Source of the DNA: Utricularia gibba
Taxonomy: Eukaryota > Streptophyta > Magnoliopsida > Lamiales > Lentibulariaceae
Length of the DNA: 64,000 bases
Direction of reading: 5' to 3'
Assembly: GCA_002189035.1 (NCBI GenBank)
Contig: NEEC01000012.1
Span: 496,001-560,000, forward strand
The notes below the pieces were generated by a model that had not been told where the DNA came from, did not search any database, and worked only from the letters and a program-made list of their open reading frames with translations. The position numbers and the translations under genes are program-made. Shown piece by piece: positions 36,069-48,352 of this stretch (positions are counted from its first letter, which is position 1; the number at the start of each line of letters is the position of its first letter).

Positions 36069-39000
36069 GCAATTTACCGGGAAAGAGTTTTAAGGTAATA
36101 TCAAACAAGAGAACTTTTTTACCTACTAAAAATTGCTTCCCATGCAACTTACCATCATGGAAGCGTTTTACCTTTTCCTTGTGCAGGAGCTGGTTAGTAT
36201 AGGTATTGAGGCGAATTTCCTCCAACTCATTTAGATCTAAAAGTCTGCTCTCCCCATCTTGATCACTAGTTAGGTTGCATGAGTTGACGGCCCAATATGC
36301 CCTGTGATGTAATTCAAAGGGAAGGTGACATGTCTTACCATAGATCATTCGGTATGGAGACATTCTTATAGGATTCTTGTAAGCTGTACAGTATGCCTAT
36401 AGTGCATCATTGAGCCTTGAGCTCCAATCTCACCTATTTGGGTTAAAGGTACACTCCAAGATCCTTTTCACCTCTCTATTTGATACTTCCGCCATGTTAT
36501 TTTTTTGAGGATGTCTAGTTGTGGACAAGCGGTGGTTGATTCCATATTTAGCCAATGCACTCTTGATGGCATAATTCACAAAATGGGTGCCACGATCTGA
36601 AATTATAATCTTGGGATGTCCAAACCTAGGAAATAAAATGTTAGTCAAGAAACTACCCACGGTTTTGGCATCATCCCTTTCACAAGCAATGGCCTTCACC
36701 CCTTTAGAAACATAATCTACAGGAAGAAGGATGTAGAGCTTCCCTTGAGAAGGGGGAAATGGTCCCATGAAGTCAATGCCCCATGCATCAAAGATCTCGC
36801 ACATGATAATGGGTTGAAGAGGCATTTGATCCTTGTATCCCAAGTTTCCTCCTCTTTGACAATTTGTGCACGCCTTGCAATGAAGGTAGGCATCCTTGAA
36901 TATGGTAGGCCAATAAAATCCAGCCTCCAGGACCTTCTTTGCAGTAGCTTTTGCACCAAAGTGTGGACCACAAGGTAGCTCATGACAATGTGAAAGAATA
37001 GAGTGCATTCACCTTGTGGGATGCATCTCCTAATGATCTGATCACCTCCAATTTTCAAGAGATATGGATCATCCCAGATGAAATTCAGGCTATCACTCCT
37101 CAATTTCTCCTTCTACTAGTGTTGGAAATCTGCAGGAAATTGTCTAGTCACTAAAAAATTCACGATATCAGCGTACCAGGGACTCTCATCATGGATCATG
37201 AATAGGTGTTCGTCTAGGAAGCTGTCATTGATAAGACTTGATTTTTCTCCAGAAGTGATGCGGCTAAGATGGTTTGCAACTAAATTCTCGCATCCTTTCT
37301 TGTCCTTGATCTCCAAGTCGAATTCTTGAAGCAACAAAATCCATCTAATGAGTCTAGGCTTCGAATCCTTCTTGGTGAGGAGGTATCTCAATGCAGTATG
37401 TTCCGAATAGACTATGACTTTGGCTCCTAACAAATAAGATCGAAATTTCTCCGGGGCAAACACAATGGCCAGCAGCTCTTTTTCTGTAGTGGTATAGCTC
37501 TTTTGGGCATCATCGAGGCACTTGAACGCATTGTGGATAACATTGGTAGTTTATAGCTCCTTTTCTTGCACTGTGGTAGGCAGAAGTTCCCCTTGGTCAT
37601 TGGTCATGACTGTGATACCTGTTTTCTTCGGGATAACCTGCACAGGGCTAACCCACTCACTATCGGAAATAGGGTAGATTATACCTACAGCCAATAACTT
37701 CAGAATCTCTTTCTTGACCACTTCAATCATCGGTGGGTTCAATCTCCTCTGGGGTTGGCGAATTGGTTTTGTTCCCTCCTCCAAATATATGCGATGAGTA
37801 CATATGGAGGGGCTTATTCCTTTTATATCTACCAATGTCCACCCAATAGCCTGTTTGTGCTACTAGAGCACACTCCTGAGCTTTTCCTCATGTTCTAGGG
37901 TTAGTGTACTAGAGATAATAACAGGTAAAGTCTCATTTTCGCCCAAAAATAAATACTTCAAATGTTCAGGCAAAGTTTTTAACTCTTGTAATGGGGCATG
38001 AATAACAGAGGGAATTAGTAGTTTCTCAGGCATTTCTAAACTCAGAAAAGCAACGTCAGAAAATTCAGGTTTTTCAGGAAAATAATCAAGATAACTTAAA
38101 AGTTCAAAATTAGGAAAAGAAATACTATCAAAATCAAAGTTTTCAGTAAGGCATTTCAGGGAGGGATCTTGCTCATGGATCATCGCTAAGTGTTCTACAT
38201 CTGCGTCAGATGTAGATATTGAGCAAATCTCGTTAATTTGATCCGGATATTGCATGGCTTTGTCCAGGCTGAAGTCCAGCACCTGTCCATCAAACTATAG
38301 GGAAATTGTGCCGGCTTGGACATCAATTTTGGTGCCTGCAATAGCCATAAATGGCCATCCCAAAATGATGGACTCCAAAATCATGGAATTTTCACTCTCT
38401 ATGGGAATAACTAAAAAGTCAGAAGGAAAAATCAAATCCTTGACATGTACAAACACATCATCAACTCTACCATCAGGCTTCACATGTGATCTATCAGCTA
38501 ATTGACAAACAACACTAGTAGGTTCAAGTTTACCTAGCTTAGATGCAAGAGAAAGATAAAGGGATATGGGCATAACATTAACCGATGCTCCTAAATCACA
38601 CATGGCAACTGAAATTTTGGTCTCACCAATTGTAATAGGTATGGAAAATATACCTGGATCATTACATTTTCGTGGAAGCTTTCTTTGAATAATTGCTGAA
38701 ATATTTTCAGTCAAGGGTTTACTTCTTCCACTTTTTCCTTCTTCTTGGGGTCGCACAAATCCTTCAACATTTTTGCATATTTCGGCACTTGATCTATCAT
38801 GTCTAGCAAGGGAATATTCACGTTCACTTTCTTCATCACCTCCATGAATGCTTTCAGTCCACGTTTGTCCTTGCTCTTCCTTCGAAGTCTCATAGGAAAA
38901 GGAGGCGGAATGACTAGAGACTTGGGTTAATCAACTTCTTGTGTCTCCTTCTCCTTCACTTCTTCAGGTGGTGTCGGTACAGCTGTGTTATGGACTGGAG

Positions 39001-40609
39001 GATCATCAGGATTCTCTAAAATAATCTCCTCATCCATGTCATCATCGTCGTCCAAGACTTCTAATTCTTTTTCTTCATATCTATCCACCTTAGTCATGAA
39101 CCATGGATAAGGTTCCGGTAGATCCTCCCCACTTCTTAAGGATATGGCGTTGATGTGCTCTGGGTTCTTCACTGGCTGGGATGGCAGTGCTCCTTGCGTC
39201 TCCAGCCAGTTCATGGCTTGAACTAGCTAGGTAATCTGCGTTTGTATTCGTCCATCTATGTCTTTTTGTGCAGCATGCATTTTGGTGGTGCTCTCGGCAA
39301 GGGACTTCACCATGGACTCCAGATTATGATTTGGCTGATAAGGAATAAAGGGTTGATCTGGAACTCCAGTAATTTGAAAAGGTTGAGGTGGAGCAGTGAG
39401 AGTTTTCTGAGGAATAACAGAAGGGTTCCCTAGTGATGGGGCTTGACCAGGAGGTACTAGTTGTCTCCAGTGGAAACCAGGGTGATCTTTTCGCGAAATT
39501 TGGTAGTTTCAGTAGTTATAACTTCCTCCTTGGTTTTGGTAGAATGCGCTAACCTCTTCCACTAGCATCTCGTGTATCATAGGTCCTGGATCAGAAAGAT
39601 GAGAGGTTGAAGATCCTTGATACCTTCTTTGTTGTTGGAGAAGTGATTGGAAGCCAAGCTTCAAGGTATCACTCATAGTAGCAAGTTGAGCTAAAACTTC
39701 AGAATTATCCACTTCGTGCACTGATTTTACAGGCTGAGAATTTCCTCCATGTGCTCGGTATGAGTAATCATATCGGCTGGAAGTAGAATAAGAGTTAGCA
39801 ACCATTTGTTCTATCAATCTTCGGGTGTCAGCACTGTGGCAGTTCTCTAGTAATGACCCATTACAAGCGGCATCCATTTGTCCTCTAATCATGGGGGTCA
39901 GTCCTTCGTAAAAATGCTGTAAAATTTGACCTTCAGTAAGTCCATGCTGTGGATAAGTATTACAGATCCGGTTGAATCTATCATAATATTCTTGTAAATT
40001 CTCTACTTCACTTTGTAGCATGGTAGCTAAAGCTCTTCTTCCGGCATATGCTCTTCCTAGGGGCGCATATCGATCAAGAAACTTCTGAACCATTTGCTCC
40101 CAGGTTGCAATAGAGGATGGTGGTATTCCATACAGCCACTCCAAGGCTCGCTCAGTGAGACTGAAAGGGAAGACCCGCAGCTTGACTTGGTTTTCCGTAG
40201 CACCTTTTGGGCGAATGGATGCACAAGCCGTGTGCAACTCTCTAAGATGACGATTTGGGTTGTCATTTTCTCTACCAGAAAATTTAGGTAGTGTCTGGAA
40301 TAGATATGGGCGTAGCTCAAAGTCCTCTTCCGAGTCAAAGATGATACAAAGTGGTCGGTCAGCATGGTTAAAAGTGATTTCTTCTTTGATGGTCCTTAGT
40401 GCTGGGCCATGATTAGTGATTGGTAGAACTGGAATAAATTGTGGATGTTGTTGCTCTTGTTCTCCATGCATTGTGGGCACTCCAGTAGGTGGTTGAGCAT
40501 CCATTTCTTCGTCATGAGATATATTTGAAGTTAGTTCCCTCTTTTTCGCCAGAAATGTGCACTCAATCTCCGGATCTAAAGGACACAAGATATCTTGGTA
40601 CGATCTCAA
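36069..40609 (-). mobile_element. Gypsy element G1 gag-pol (RT palm deleted, integrase split by G2)
   Basis: Minus strand from 40609: gag to 39509 (retrotransposon gag domain with LEWLYGIPPSSIATWEQMV and YDRFNRICNTYPQHGL); a Pro/acidic linker (39214-38927); protease with active site CDLGASVNVMP (38756-38295); a spacer (38282-37863); reverse transcriptase N-terminus (37835-37551, ending near VIPKKTGITV); then directly the connection to RNase H ([19 protein letters not shown], 37463-37116). The RT palm with the catalytic Asp pair is absent. Integrase (37008-36430) has the HHCC zinc finger (HCKACTNCQ), GIDFMGP and ISDRGTHF, then NNMAEVSNRE. The frame continues to LKLFPGKL at 36069, where G2 interrupts it. 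In-frame stops separate several blocks. The tRNA-Asp primer and the domain order suggest the Athila/Tat side of Ty3/gypsy. Confidence 0.9.
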
Positions 40610-40745
40610 GCTTCATTGACCCTTCGGTGAAGCTGAATGCATAAAAACAGAGAAAAACAGCAGCAAAACAGAAACAAAAGAAAAACAAGAAGAAAGAAAG
40701 AAAAAGAAAAACTATACACAACACTAAACACAAAAATACACAACT

Positions 40746-40761
40746 CCCAGCAACGGCGCCA
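40746..40761 (-). other. G1 primer binding site (tRNA-Asp)
   Basis: TGGCGCCGTTGCTGGG on the minus strand, six bases inside the 5' LTR, complementary with one mismatch to the tRNA-Asp 3' end. Confidence 0.88.
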
Positions 40762-40767
40762 AAAATT

Positions 40768-41252
40768 TGTTGTGTGTCGTTTCTTCAACAAATTTTAAAT
40801 ATTTATAAAACGTAAAACACAAAGGGCGTAGTACGAGTGTCGATCTCAGTAAGTTATTTTTTGTGAGAAGTGTTTGTAAGAAACTTGTACAAAATGTCAT
40901 GGTTTTGTAAAAGAGGGTTTGTGGAATGCATAAATAAAAGTTACAATCTAAGTGATGGGCCTTGACTACGGGACGCAGTTCCTGGGAATAAGATTCCATC
41001 TCCTTCCTTTGTCTATTCTCGCCTCGGTTTTCATTGATTTCTTTTCGAATAGCTGGTTATAGGAGCAAGGAATAGCCTACTCTCCCTTACACTCTGATTG
41101 ACAAGGAGGCACGGGAATAGCTTCATGTGATTCCCCCTTGGACAATTAGGAAGACAAGAGGATTGCTTTCGATTGCCTTCATGACTGAGTTGCACGCGTG
41201 TGCCTAGCTGTTGCCAATGGCCAGTGGCAGGTCTGAGATCACAACCTGTCCA
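40768..41252 (-). repeat. Truncated 5' LTR of G1
   Basis: Starts TGTTGTGTGTCG on the plus strand. It matches the first ~485 bp of the G1 3' LTR up to acaacctgtcc, then switches to family-B LTR sequence. The outer ~750 bp, including the start of the LTR and presumably its promoter, is gone. Confidence 0.85.
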
Positions 41253-41441
41253 CCAATTCTACCAACGTGACACTGATTCCTTGCATTGACCTTCACATAG
41301 CAAACACCTAGCTCCTTGTGTTCGACCCTAATTCACTATGCTCATATTTTTCATATGATTTGATGTGAATTATATTTATAAATTTTATTTGATAGGAGAA
41401 ATTTGCAAATTAACAACTTTGCACAAATTTTTCGTTTATCA
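41253..41441 (+). repeat. Family-B LTR fragment, right piece
   Basis: Matches 6250-6431 of the solo LTR, including accaacgtgacactgatt and the 3' terminus TTCGTTTATCA. The terminus is flush with Copia C reverse transcriptase coding sequence (VCKL on the minus strand), so the LTR was inserted into Copia C. Confidence 0.8.
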
Positions 41442-44400
41442 AGCTTGCACACTTTGGCACTATCCAAACCCTTTAGTGGTTCCATAAAGATTTTCTCTCT
41501 TTAGAAACCCATTCAGAAAAGCGGTTTTGACATCTATCTGCCAAATCTCATAATTAAGATGTGCAGCAATAGACAAAAGATATCTTATGGACTTAAGCAT
41601 GGCTACAAGAGAGGGTTTCCTCATAATCGATTCCTTCTCTCTGGCTACAACCCTTACCACGAGCTTAGCTTTATAGGTTTGCATCTTTTCATCAAATCCT
41701 CTGTTTCTCTTAAAGATCCATTTACACCCACTGGGTACAATATCCTCAAGTGGATCAACAAGCACCCATATTTGATTGTTATATATGGAATCCATTTAGG
41801 AGTCCATACCATCCTTCTTCTTAAGTAAGAACAAGAGCTGTTCGTCATAGGTAGAAGGTTCATCAAGTTGGAGGTTTTCTTTAAGAAGGAGCAGCTCTTG
41901 TTCTTACTTAAGAAGAAGATCAAGTCTAGTAATCAAGCGAGGCACCCTACTAGACCTTCTTAGTGTGCCTTGGTCAAAGGTCTCAGCTCTATCAGTCACA
42001 TTCATCCGAATACAGATCTCAATTCCAATTTATCAAAATCCTGCTTTTGAATATAGGCTGGGCATCCCCAAATCTTAACATGCTGAAGACTTGATGGTAT
42101 TCCATTCCACATCTCATATGGAACTTTGGAAATCGATTTAGAAGGTACTCTGTTAAGAATATGACATGCTGCATTCAAAGCATATCCCCATAAGGAAGTA
42201 GGCAAATCAGTGTAACACATCATTGAACGGACCATATCCAATAATGTGCGATTCCTCCTTTCTGAAACTCCATTTAATTATGGTGTTCAAGGAGGTGTTG
42301 AACTCTGTACAATACCATGTGTTTTCATATATTTTAGGAATTCATCACTGAAGTATTCTTCTCCTCAATCAGACCTTAGAGTGAGAATAGTTTTGTTCTT
42401 TTCATTTTCAACTTCAGCCTTAAACTCTTTGAACGTTTCAAAGGTTTCAGACTTTCTCTTTATCAAATATAGATAATCATATCTACTATAGTCATCTATA
42501 AACGTGACGAAATAGTTGTAACTACCTCTAGCTTGAATATTGGGCTCATATACATCACTATATATCAGCTCTAGAATATATGTGGCTCTTTTGAAATACC
42601 CCGTAAAGAGCCTCTTTGTCATTTTTCCTTCAAGATAAGAGATGCAAGTTGGATATGGATTTGAATCAAGATTGCTCAAGATTCCCATACTCTCTAACTT
42701 GTTAACTCACTCTATTACTTGAAATATGAAAAAGCCTCAAATGCCATAAATAATTCATGCTAGCAAATTCCTTGGAAATCGTATGAATTTCAACGACTTT
42801 ATCCAATGATATTTGCTGTTATCTTTATCAAGATAGTATAGATCTTCTTGTATCAAACCATGCCCAACGAGTTCATTTGCAAAATATATCATAAATATAT
42901 CCTGAGTAAAATAAATCTCATATCCCATTTTAGTCAAACTGGAGATAGAGATTATGTTATGCTAGATACTCGGTAAGTACAAAACGTCTTTCAACAACAA
43001 AACATGGCTATCCAATGCAACCGAAACCGATCCTAAGAACACCACAACAACACTTGCTCCGTTTCCCTTCCGAAGAATCACCTCTTTTGATCTCAATGAC
43101 CCTTGATCACTCCTAGTCTACACATGTGTATCGAATACCCAAGTGAGTGATGAGCCACCGAACACATTGAAAAATGAAGAATGCAAACCTTTTGCTTTCT
43201 CCTTGCCCTCACTTTCCTTAATAGACTTAAGGAAATCCGGACAATTTCTCTTCCAGTGTCCGTTTTTGCTGCAGTGAAAACACTTTCCTTTACTAATAGA
43301 CTCGCCCTTCTCAAGGACAATCTGTTTCCTCTTCATGGGACTACTCTTAACTTTCAATTCCTCATCAACCTTCTCTTTACCCTTCTTTATGGATTTCTTC
43401 TTCTTTCCTGAAACGACAAGAGCAGGTTTTTTTGTCTTGCTAGAAGAAGAAGCATTCCTTTGGGCAACTGTCAACTTGTTGTTCAGTTCTACTAATGAGC
43501 AGCTGATCTGATTCAGGTGAAAGTTGGTAATGAAGCTTTTAAACAACTTTGGAAGTGATTGTAAAATCAGATCAGTTTTTAGATCAGCATCCATCCTGAA
43601 ATCAAGATTTTCCAGCCCTTCAAAGAGCATAATCATAGAATTCACATGGGCATTGACATCTGAACCTTCTTCCATACGAGCACCGAACAGCCTACTCGAC
43701 ATCTCATATCGAGAAGATATGTTCGACACATCATATAGTTCTCACAGATGTTCCAAGATGGAAGCTGCCGTGGTGTAATTCTCATGTTGCCTCTGCAAAT
43801 CAGGATTCATAAAGGCCAACATGTAGCACCTTGTCGTGTTATCATCTGCCTCCCACTGAACAAGCAACTCGTGCTCCATATTTGTGGGATTAGATGGGTC
43901 AGCTGGCATAGGAGGCTTTCCATCCAATACACTAGTGGCTCGCTCATACTGCAAAACAAGTTTCAGGTTCCTCATCCAATCCACAAAGTTGGGGCCAATC
44001 AGCTTGTTGTCATCGAGAATACTGACAATAGGATTGTTTGCTGTCAACTTCATTTTCCCTTTTAATAGAGAACTAGCAAGATCTGCATATATTCAAGCAT
44101 CCACATCAATCAAGAAGTCATGGACTTTGACTAATTGATTGCAACATTCATGTTTATCACATAAACAAGGTATGCACAATGCAATAGATAGAATTATCCT
44201 TGCTCTACATCTCCTCAAATACATATGCTATTCTTGGAGCATGTAAAACTACAATCAACAACTTGATTCACATATCTCATATGCAATTCTATCTCTACCT
44301 CTAACATTTCCACTTTCAGGTAACCATGCCATTCTAGAAGAAAATTCTAGTCAAGTAAACCCATTCAGCCAGCAACTATATAAGTAATTTACTAAGGTAC

Positions 44401-44800
44401 ACATGCCATTCTTGATATAAATACTCACACAGTCACAACATCACGTGCTTCAATAATAAATAAATAATATCACATATCAATCAAAATATTGTCTGAATGG
44501 AGAGCCAAGAAACATTAAGATAAAATGTTTCAAAACTTGATCATTGATTTGAAAAATAAATTCCGAAAGCAGATAATCAAAATTTTTTTCAGAAAACCAT
44601 TTTTCCCGTTATTTAAACCAAGTTCTGTATCGAACTCTCCAAATCAGAATTTCAAACTCCCACTCAAACTAGAGATGATAGTTTGAAAAACAAATGGCCT
44701 TAGCAACCAAGAATTGATGATAAAAGATAAACCAACATCTGCAAAATATTGCACAACCCATGGTTTAAATGTGACGACGATCAGATAGTTGCTAAACCTC
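41442..44800 (-). mobile_element. Copia C gag-protease-integrase-RT, truncated
   Basis: Read on the minus strand: gag (44053-43118, with FVDWMRNLKLVLQYER and CCHC knuckle CFHCSKNGHWKRNC, and a frame break near 43740); a poorly preserved protease region (43160-42760); integrase (42688-42002, with NGVSERRNRTLLDMVRSMM); then reverse transcriptase (IWQIDVKTAFLNG) ending at VCKL where the family-B LTR starts. The remaining RT and RNase H of this copy are missing. Copia C is a different family from Copia B: the LTRs are unrelated and the gag sequences only distantly similar. Confidence 0.88.
41814..41918. repeat. 27-bp perfect inverted repeat inside Copia C
   Basis: Positions 41814-41840 and 41892-41918 are exact reverse complements, separated by a 51-base loop. 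One arm contains TTAAGTAAGAACAAGAGCTG. It lies in the integrase-RT linker of Copia C and so looks like a local snap-back duplication. Confidence 0.9.
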
Positions 44801-44812
44801 GCTCTGATACCA
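44801..44812 (-). other. Copia C primer binding site (initiator tRNA-Met)
   Basis: TGGTATCAGAGC on the minus strand, one base inside the LTR. Confidence 0.92.
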
Positions 44813-44813
44813 G

Positions 44814-46616
44814 TGTTGGGTTGCACGTAGTGAAAGGTGGGAAAAACAATATTTTTTTCTTTTTTGTAGCCAGCAATATCTCATATCGTAGATAGCATCG
44901 AAGCTATGATGCCTCTAGCCCACACGAACTAGAAATTATATCGACAAGGTTAAAACCAATAAATGTATCTAATACAGTTTGCCCAAAATATGCTATAATA
45001 TGAGATATAATATCTCATATTATATCTGATGCTAATATGAGATATTAGCAATTCAACTCTTGAATCAAAATGTTGGGAAAACACAAACATATCAACATTA
45101 ATATCTCATATCGACATTAATTCTTGATTCAACTCTTGAATCGACTTGTCAAGAAAACATGCTGATATTAGTACTAATATCTCATATTAACACTAACTAC
45201 CAAGAAAACTGAAGAAACATGGAGAATAAATGAATAAAGTTATTAAATTCGAAACCAAAGTCATGTTTTCTTTTTCGTAGTGCTATTCACCGGTTTCGTT
45301 TCTTCCCGAACATTCCTGAATCGTTTTTCCTCTTTAGAGATCGAGCACCTCTTTCTAGAAGAACTTCAAAAAAACCACATTGAAGTTATCCAATTGCCAC
45401 ATATTTTTAACCTAAGCATTGGCACGTATTTTAATGTGGCACGCTTTTTAATGCAGGCTTATGAATATGGGCTTGGGCTATTAGGAATATGGGCTTGGGT
45501 CTTAGGCCCAAATCATCAGCCCATGTTATTTTGGGCCTTGGTAATCAATATGGGCCTAAGCCCATATCACTAATTTTTTTAACCAATTTATGATTCAAAA
45601 TTAAAGACATGTTGGAGTCTACCAAAAATTTGAATCACAAGTGTCTTGTATAATTTCTAATTCTTTGTATATGTGACTTAGTTGGTTCATTTTTAATCGT
45701 TAATGAGAAGCGAGAAATCTCATTTCTCTAACAACGATATTGTAACAACATATTATGTCTCTCAGAAAATACAATGGATGTCTGGTATAGCATATTGTAT
45801 TTACTCGACTAAAATTGAATATGATATTTAATGATGAACCTTGATTATTATAACTATGAACATCCCTTCATTAGAGACTTCAATATAGAATAGAATCATG
45901 GATAGTCAAATTTCATTTTATCTAGATTATCAACATTATCCTGAACATCCGTTTCGATGGTAGAACAAGAACCTAGAATCACATTTCTTTATCTTGTTAC
46001 CCTTGCTAGGAATTTACCCGACGAAACAATTAGGAAATCAGAAGTCTCATCTCTATTTACCCAGAATAATAAATCCTATCTTAGTTATTCAGAGATCTTC
46101 GTACACTATCAACTTAGACCATCACTATTGTTGAGTTGTATATTTCAACAAGCCAAAATATCAACAAATCTAAGGCAATAATATATAAGACACAATAAAA
46201 CTTCAAGTTGAAGGATTTTCATAAAGCAATCTAAATAACACTATGTTGACATATGTAAAATACCATGCATATGTTATTCAACGTCACAAATTCGGTTAGC
46301 TCATCTCATGAGCCCCCACATGTTTATTCTGACATCTCATGTCAAGCAATATTTGACTCATTGACTATTATATCTTGATAAACACTTTATCAACATAGTA
46401 AAATAAATAGAGGTAACACTTAAACTAATAATGATACTCAATCAAAGTATTAAAACTGTGAATAATTCGAATATACATGTTACAAGACAATCTATCAAAT
46501 ATTTTTAACAGCTTAAAAACATATTTTTCAAACATGTAATTTTGGATACTACCATAAAAGAAAGAACAACAATTATGAAATACTAGATTACATGACTTTT
46601 AAGCATATTTCCAACA
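44814..46616 (-). repeat. LTR shared by two tandem Copia C copies
   Basis: About 1803 bp, starting TGTTGGGTTGCACG and ending TATTTCCAACA on the plus strand. On its left is a primer site (so it is a 5' LTR for Copia C). On its right is an RNase H terminus and a purine-rich AGTGCAAGTGAGAGAT (so it is a 3' LTR for a second copy). It contains several direct ATCTCATAT-type words around 45000-45190. Confidence 0.85.
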
Positions 46617-46870
46617 ATCTCTCACTTGCACTAAAACCATTCACTCAGTATCTCAATCCCATCCATTCAAGATGGCGATCCAATTGCTGTTGATTCATAA
46701 GCTTAGTAAATAGATCGGCCACATTTTCTTCCAATGCTATTTTCTCTATTATCACATCTCTCCTAGCTACGATTTTTCGTAGGATATAATATCACCTATC
46801 TATATGTTTGGAGTTTTTATGGTATCATACATACTCCTGATGTTCATTACAAATACAATGTCTTATTTAT
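46617..46870 (-). mobile_element. RNase H C-terminus of an upstream Copia C copy
   Basis: On the minus strand: EENVADLFTKLMNQQQLD, then HLEWMGLRY and a stop, the characteristic end of the Copia polyprotein, followed by the polypurine tract and the LTR. Sequence further upstream to 46870 is broken but keeps RNase H words. Confidence 0.8.
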
Positions 46871-47562
46871 CATTGGTATATCCTCCTCCCCAAGAAATCT
46901 ATGAGAATACTAGGATGTAAGCCACAAATGAAGTCAAGTGTGACAGCAGGATCTCTACTACAATTAAGATCTCTTTATAGAAGGGAGGAAGGCATTTTGA
47001 ACTCGCATAAAAAATGTTTAATGCTTACGAAGAAACCCATAGCACCTACTCTTTATGGGGAGATCCGAAATTAGAAGATTTGTCAGATAGTTTATCCAAC
47101 ATCACATAAATCTCGAAAATTGAAAGGTGGACTTCAACATCATCTTCAATCATGAGTTAAATTGAGAAATGGGCTCACAATCCCTAAAATAGACCTTGAA
47201 AAATGTTTCTCAAAGTTTGGAATTTCCAAGAAGTCATTTTAAATTAAAAATGAAATTTTTACAAAAAAAAAAAAAATTTTAAAAATGGTATTTATCAAAC
47301 AAAAGTTTTGAAAATAGTATTTCACAATCTGAGCTGAATTCCTCGCTTGTGTGCCAGAGAAGGTTGTCAAGGAGGCATACACTACACAAGACAGCTAAAT
47401 TTGCTGTCTTCAAATTTCCCCTTACAACCGATCACAAAACAACTGTTTTGAAGCCAAAGGTAAAAACTAGGCGTTACCCTAAATGATTAGAAGACTACAA
47501 TACAAATGAGCACAAGGAGGAGGAATCAATCACATAAATAGCAAGCTAATGAAAGCAGTGCA
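46871..47562. other. Unassigned DNA between the Copia C remnant and HAL3
   Basis: No supported coding sequence. It includes an A-rich run near 47260-47285 and the HAL3 3' flank. It may be further Copia C debris. Confidence 0.4.
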
Positions 47563-48352
47563 TCACTGACCACTGGATGATGCCTCACGGTTTTCAAAGA
47601 AGAGTCTTATCGTGGAGTATATGTGAGAAGGTTCAGCCATTGCGCCATTCCCATGATCCCCACAGGCCAGTCTCTTTCTCACCGGGGAATGAGGGAAATC
47701 CCGAGCTCATCGATGGCCATCAGATGCCGCTCAGTGAAAGGATTGGTCCACATAAGAGTATTCATTGCTGGTGCGACAAACATTGGCTTGCTGTAGTCCC
47801 ATGCCCGAACGATGCATGTCAGCAAGTTATCACACAGTCCTGTGGCAATCTGATCCATACAAATAGAAGATTCATGTCAAACAATGTTATGATGGTATGT
47901 TGAAGCAGGCACAGCATTCTCACATGTTAATGATTTAGAAACCGAGCAGACAACTCCACATTCTTGTGAGTAATTCAAGCAAATCTTTAGAACATAGAAC
48001 AAGTATTCACCTTTGCCAGTGTATTAGCAGATAAAGGTGCGATAACCAAAACATCGGCCCATCTTCGAAGCTCAATGTGCAGCACACTGTCACCAATCTT
48101 GCTCCAATTAGACCATTCATCTTCGTCAGTGTAAAGGATCACATCTTTCGGGAGGGAAGAAATATCTAGGAAATGCTGTGATGCTTTAGTAGCAACAGCT
48201 TTAACTTCAGCCCACTCGGCAAAACAATGGCAAAGATTAGCAAACTTTATTGCAGCCACACTTCCACTGGCCGCCAGCAGAATCCTAGGCTTCCTCGAAG
48301 CTTCTTTTGGTTGATAAACTCCCTCTTCATCCATAACCACCGAGTTCGCCAT
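47563..48352 (-). CDS. HAL3: HAL3, phosphopantothenoylcysteine decarboxylase, with a one-base frameshift
   Basis: The FMN enzyme decarboxylates 4'-phospho-N-pantothenoylcysteine to 4'-phosphopantetheine in CoA synthesis; plant HAL3 also affects salt tolerance. Exons: 48011-48352 and 47563-47849, 209 residues if one base is restored, the same as AtHAL3a. Visible signatures: ILLAASGSVAAIKF (FMN domain start), VLHIELRRWADVLVIAPLSA with the active-site His, and PAMNTLMW (substrate motif). In exon 2 the frame breaks at the C run CCCC in ATTCCCCGGTG (plus 47684-47687). One more C restores the Cys motif ACGDHGNGAMAEP and the expected C-terminus ending at a TGA. Everything downstream is conserved, so either it is a base-call error or a very recent mutation. 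A His replaces the usual Tyr in GDYGNG. Confidence 0.9.

Noticed and set aside
29218-41441. An inversion joining Copia B (+) and Copia C (-) as halves of one element
   Set aside because: Their LTRs are unrelated and their gag sequences only distantly similar, so they are separate families brought together by insertion and deletion.
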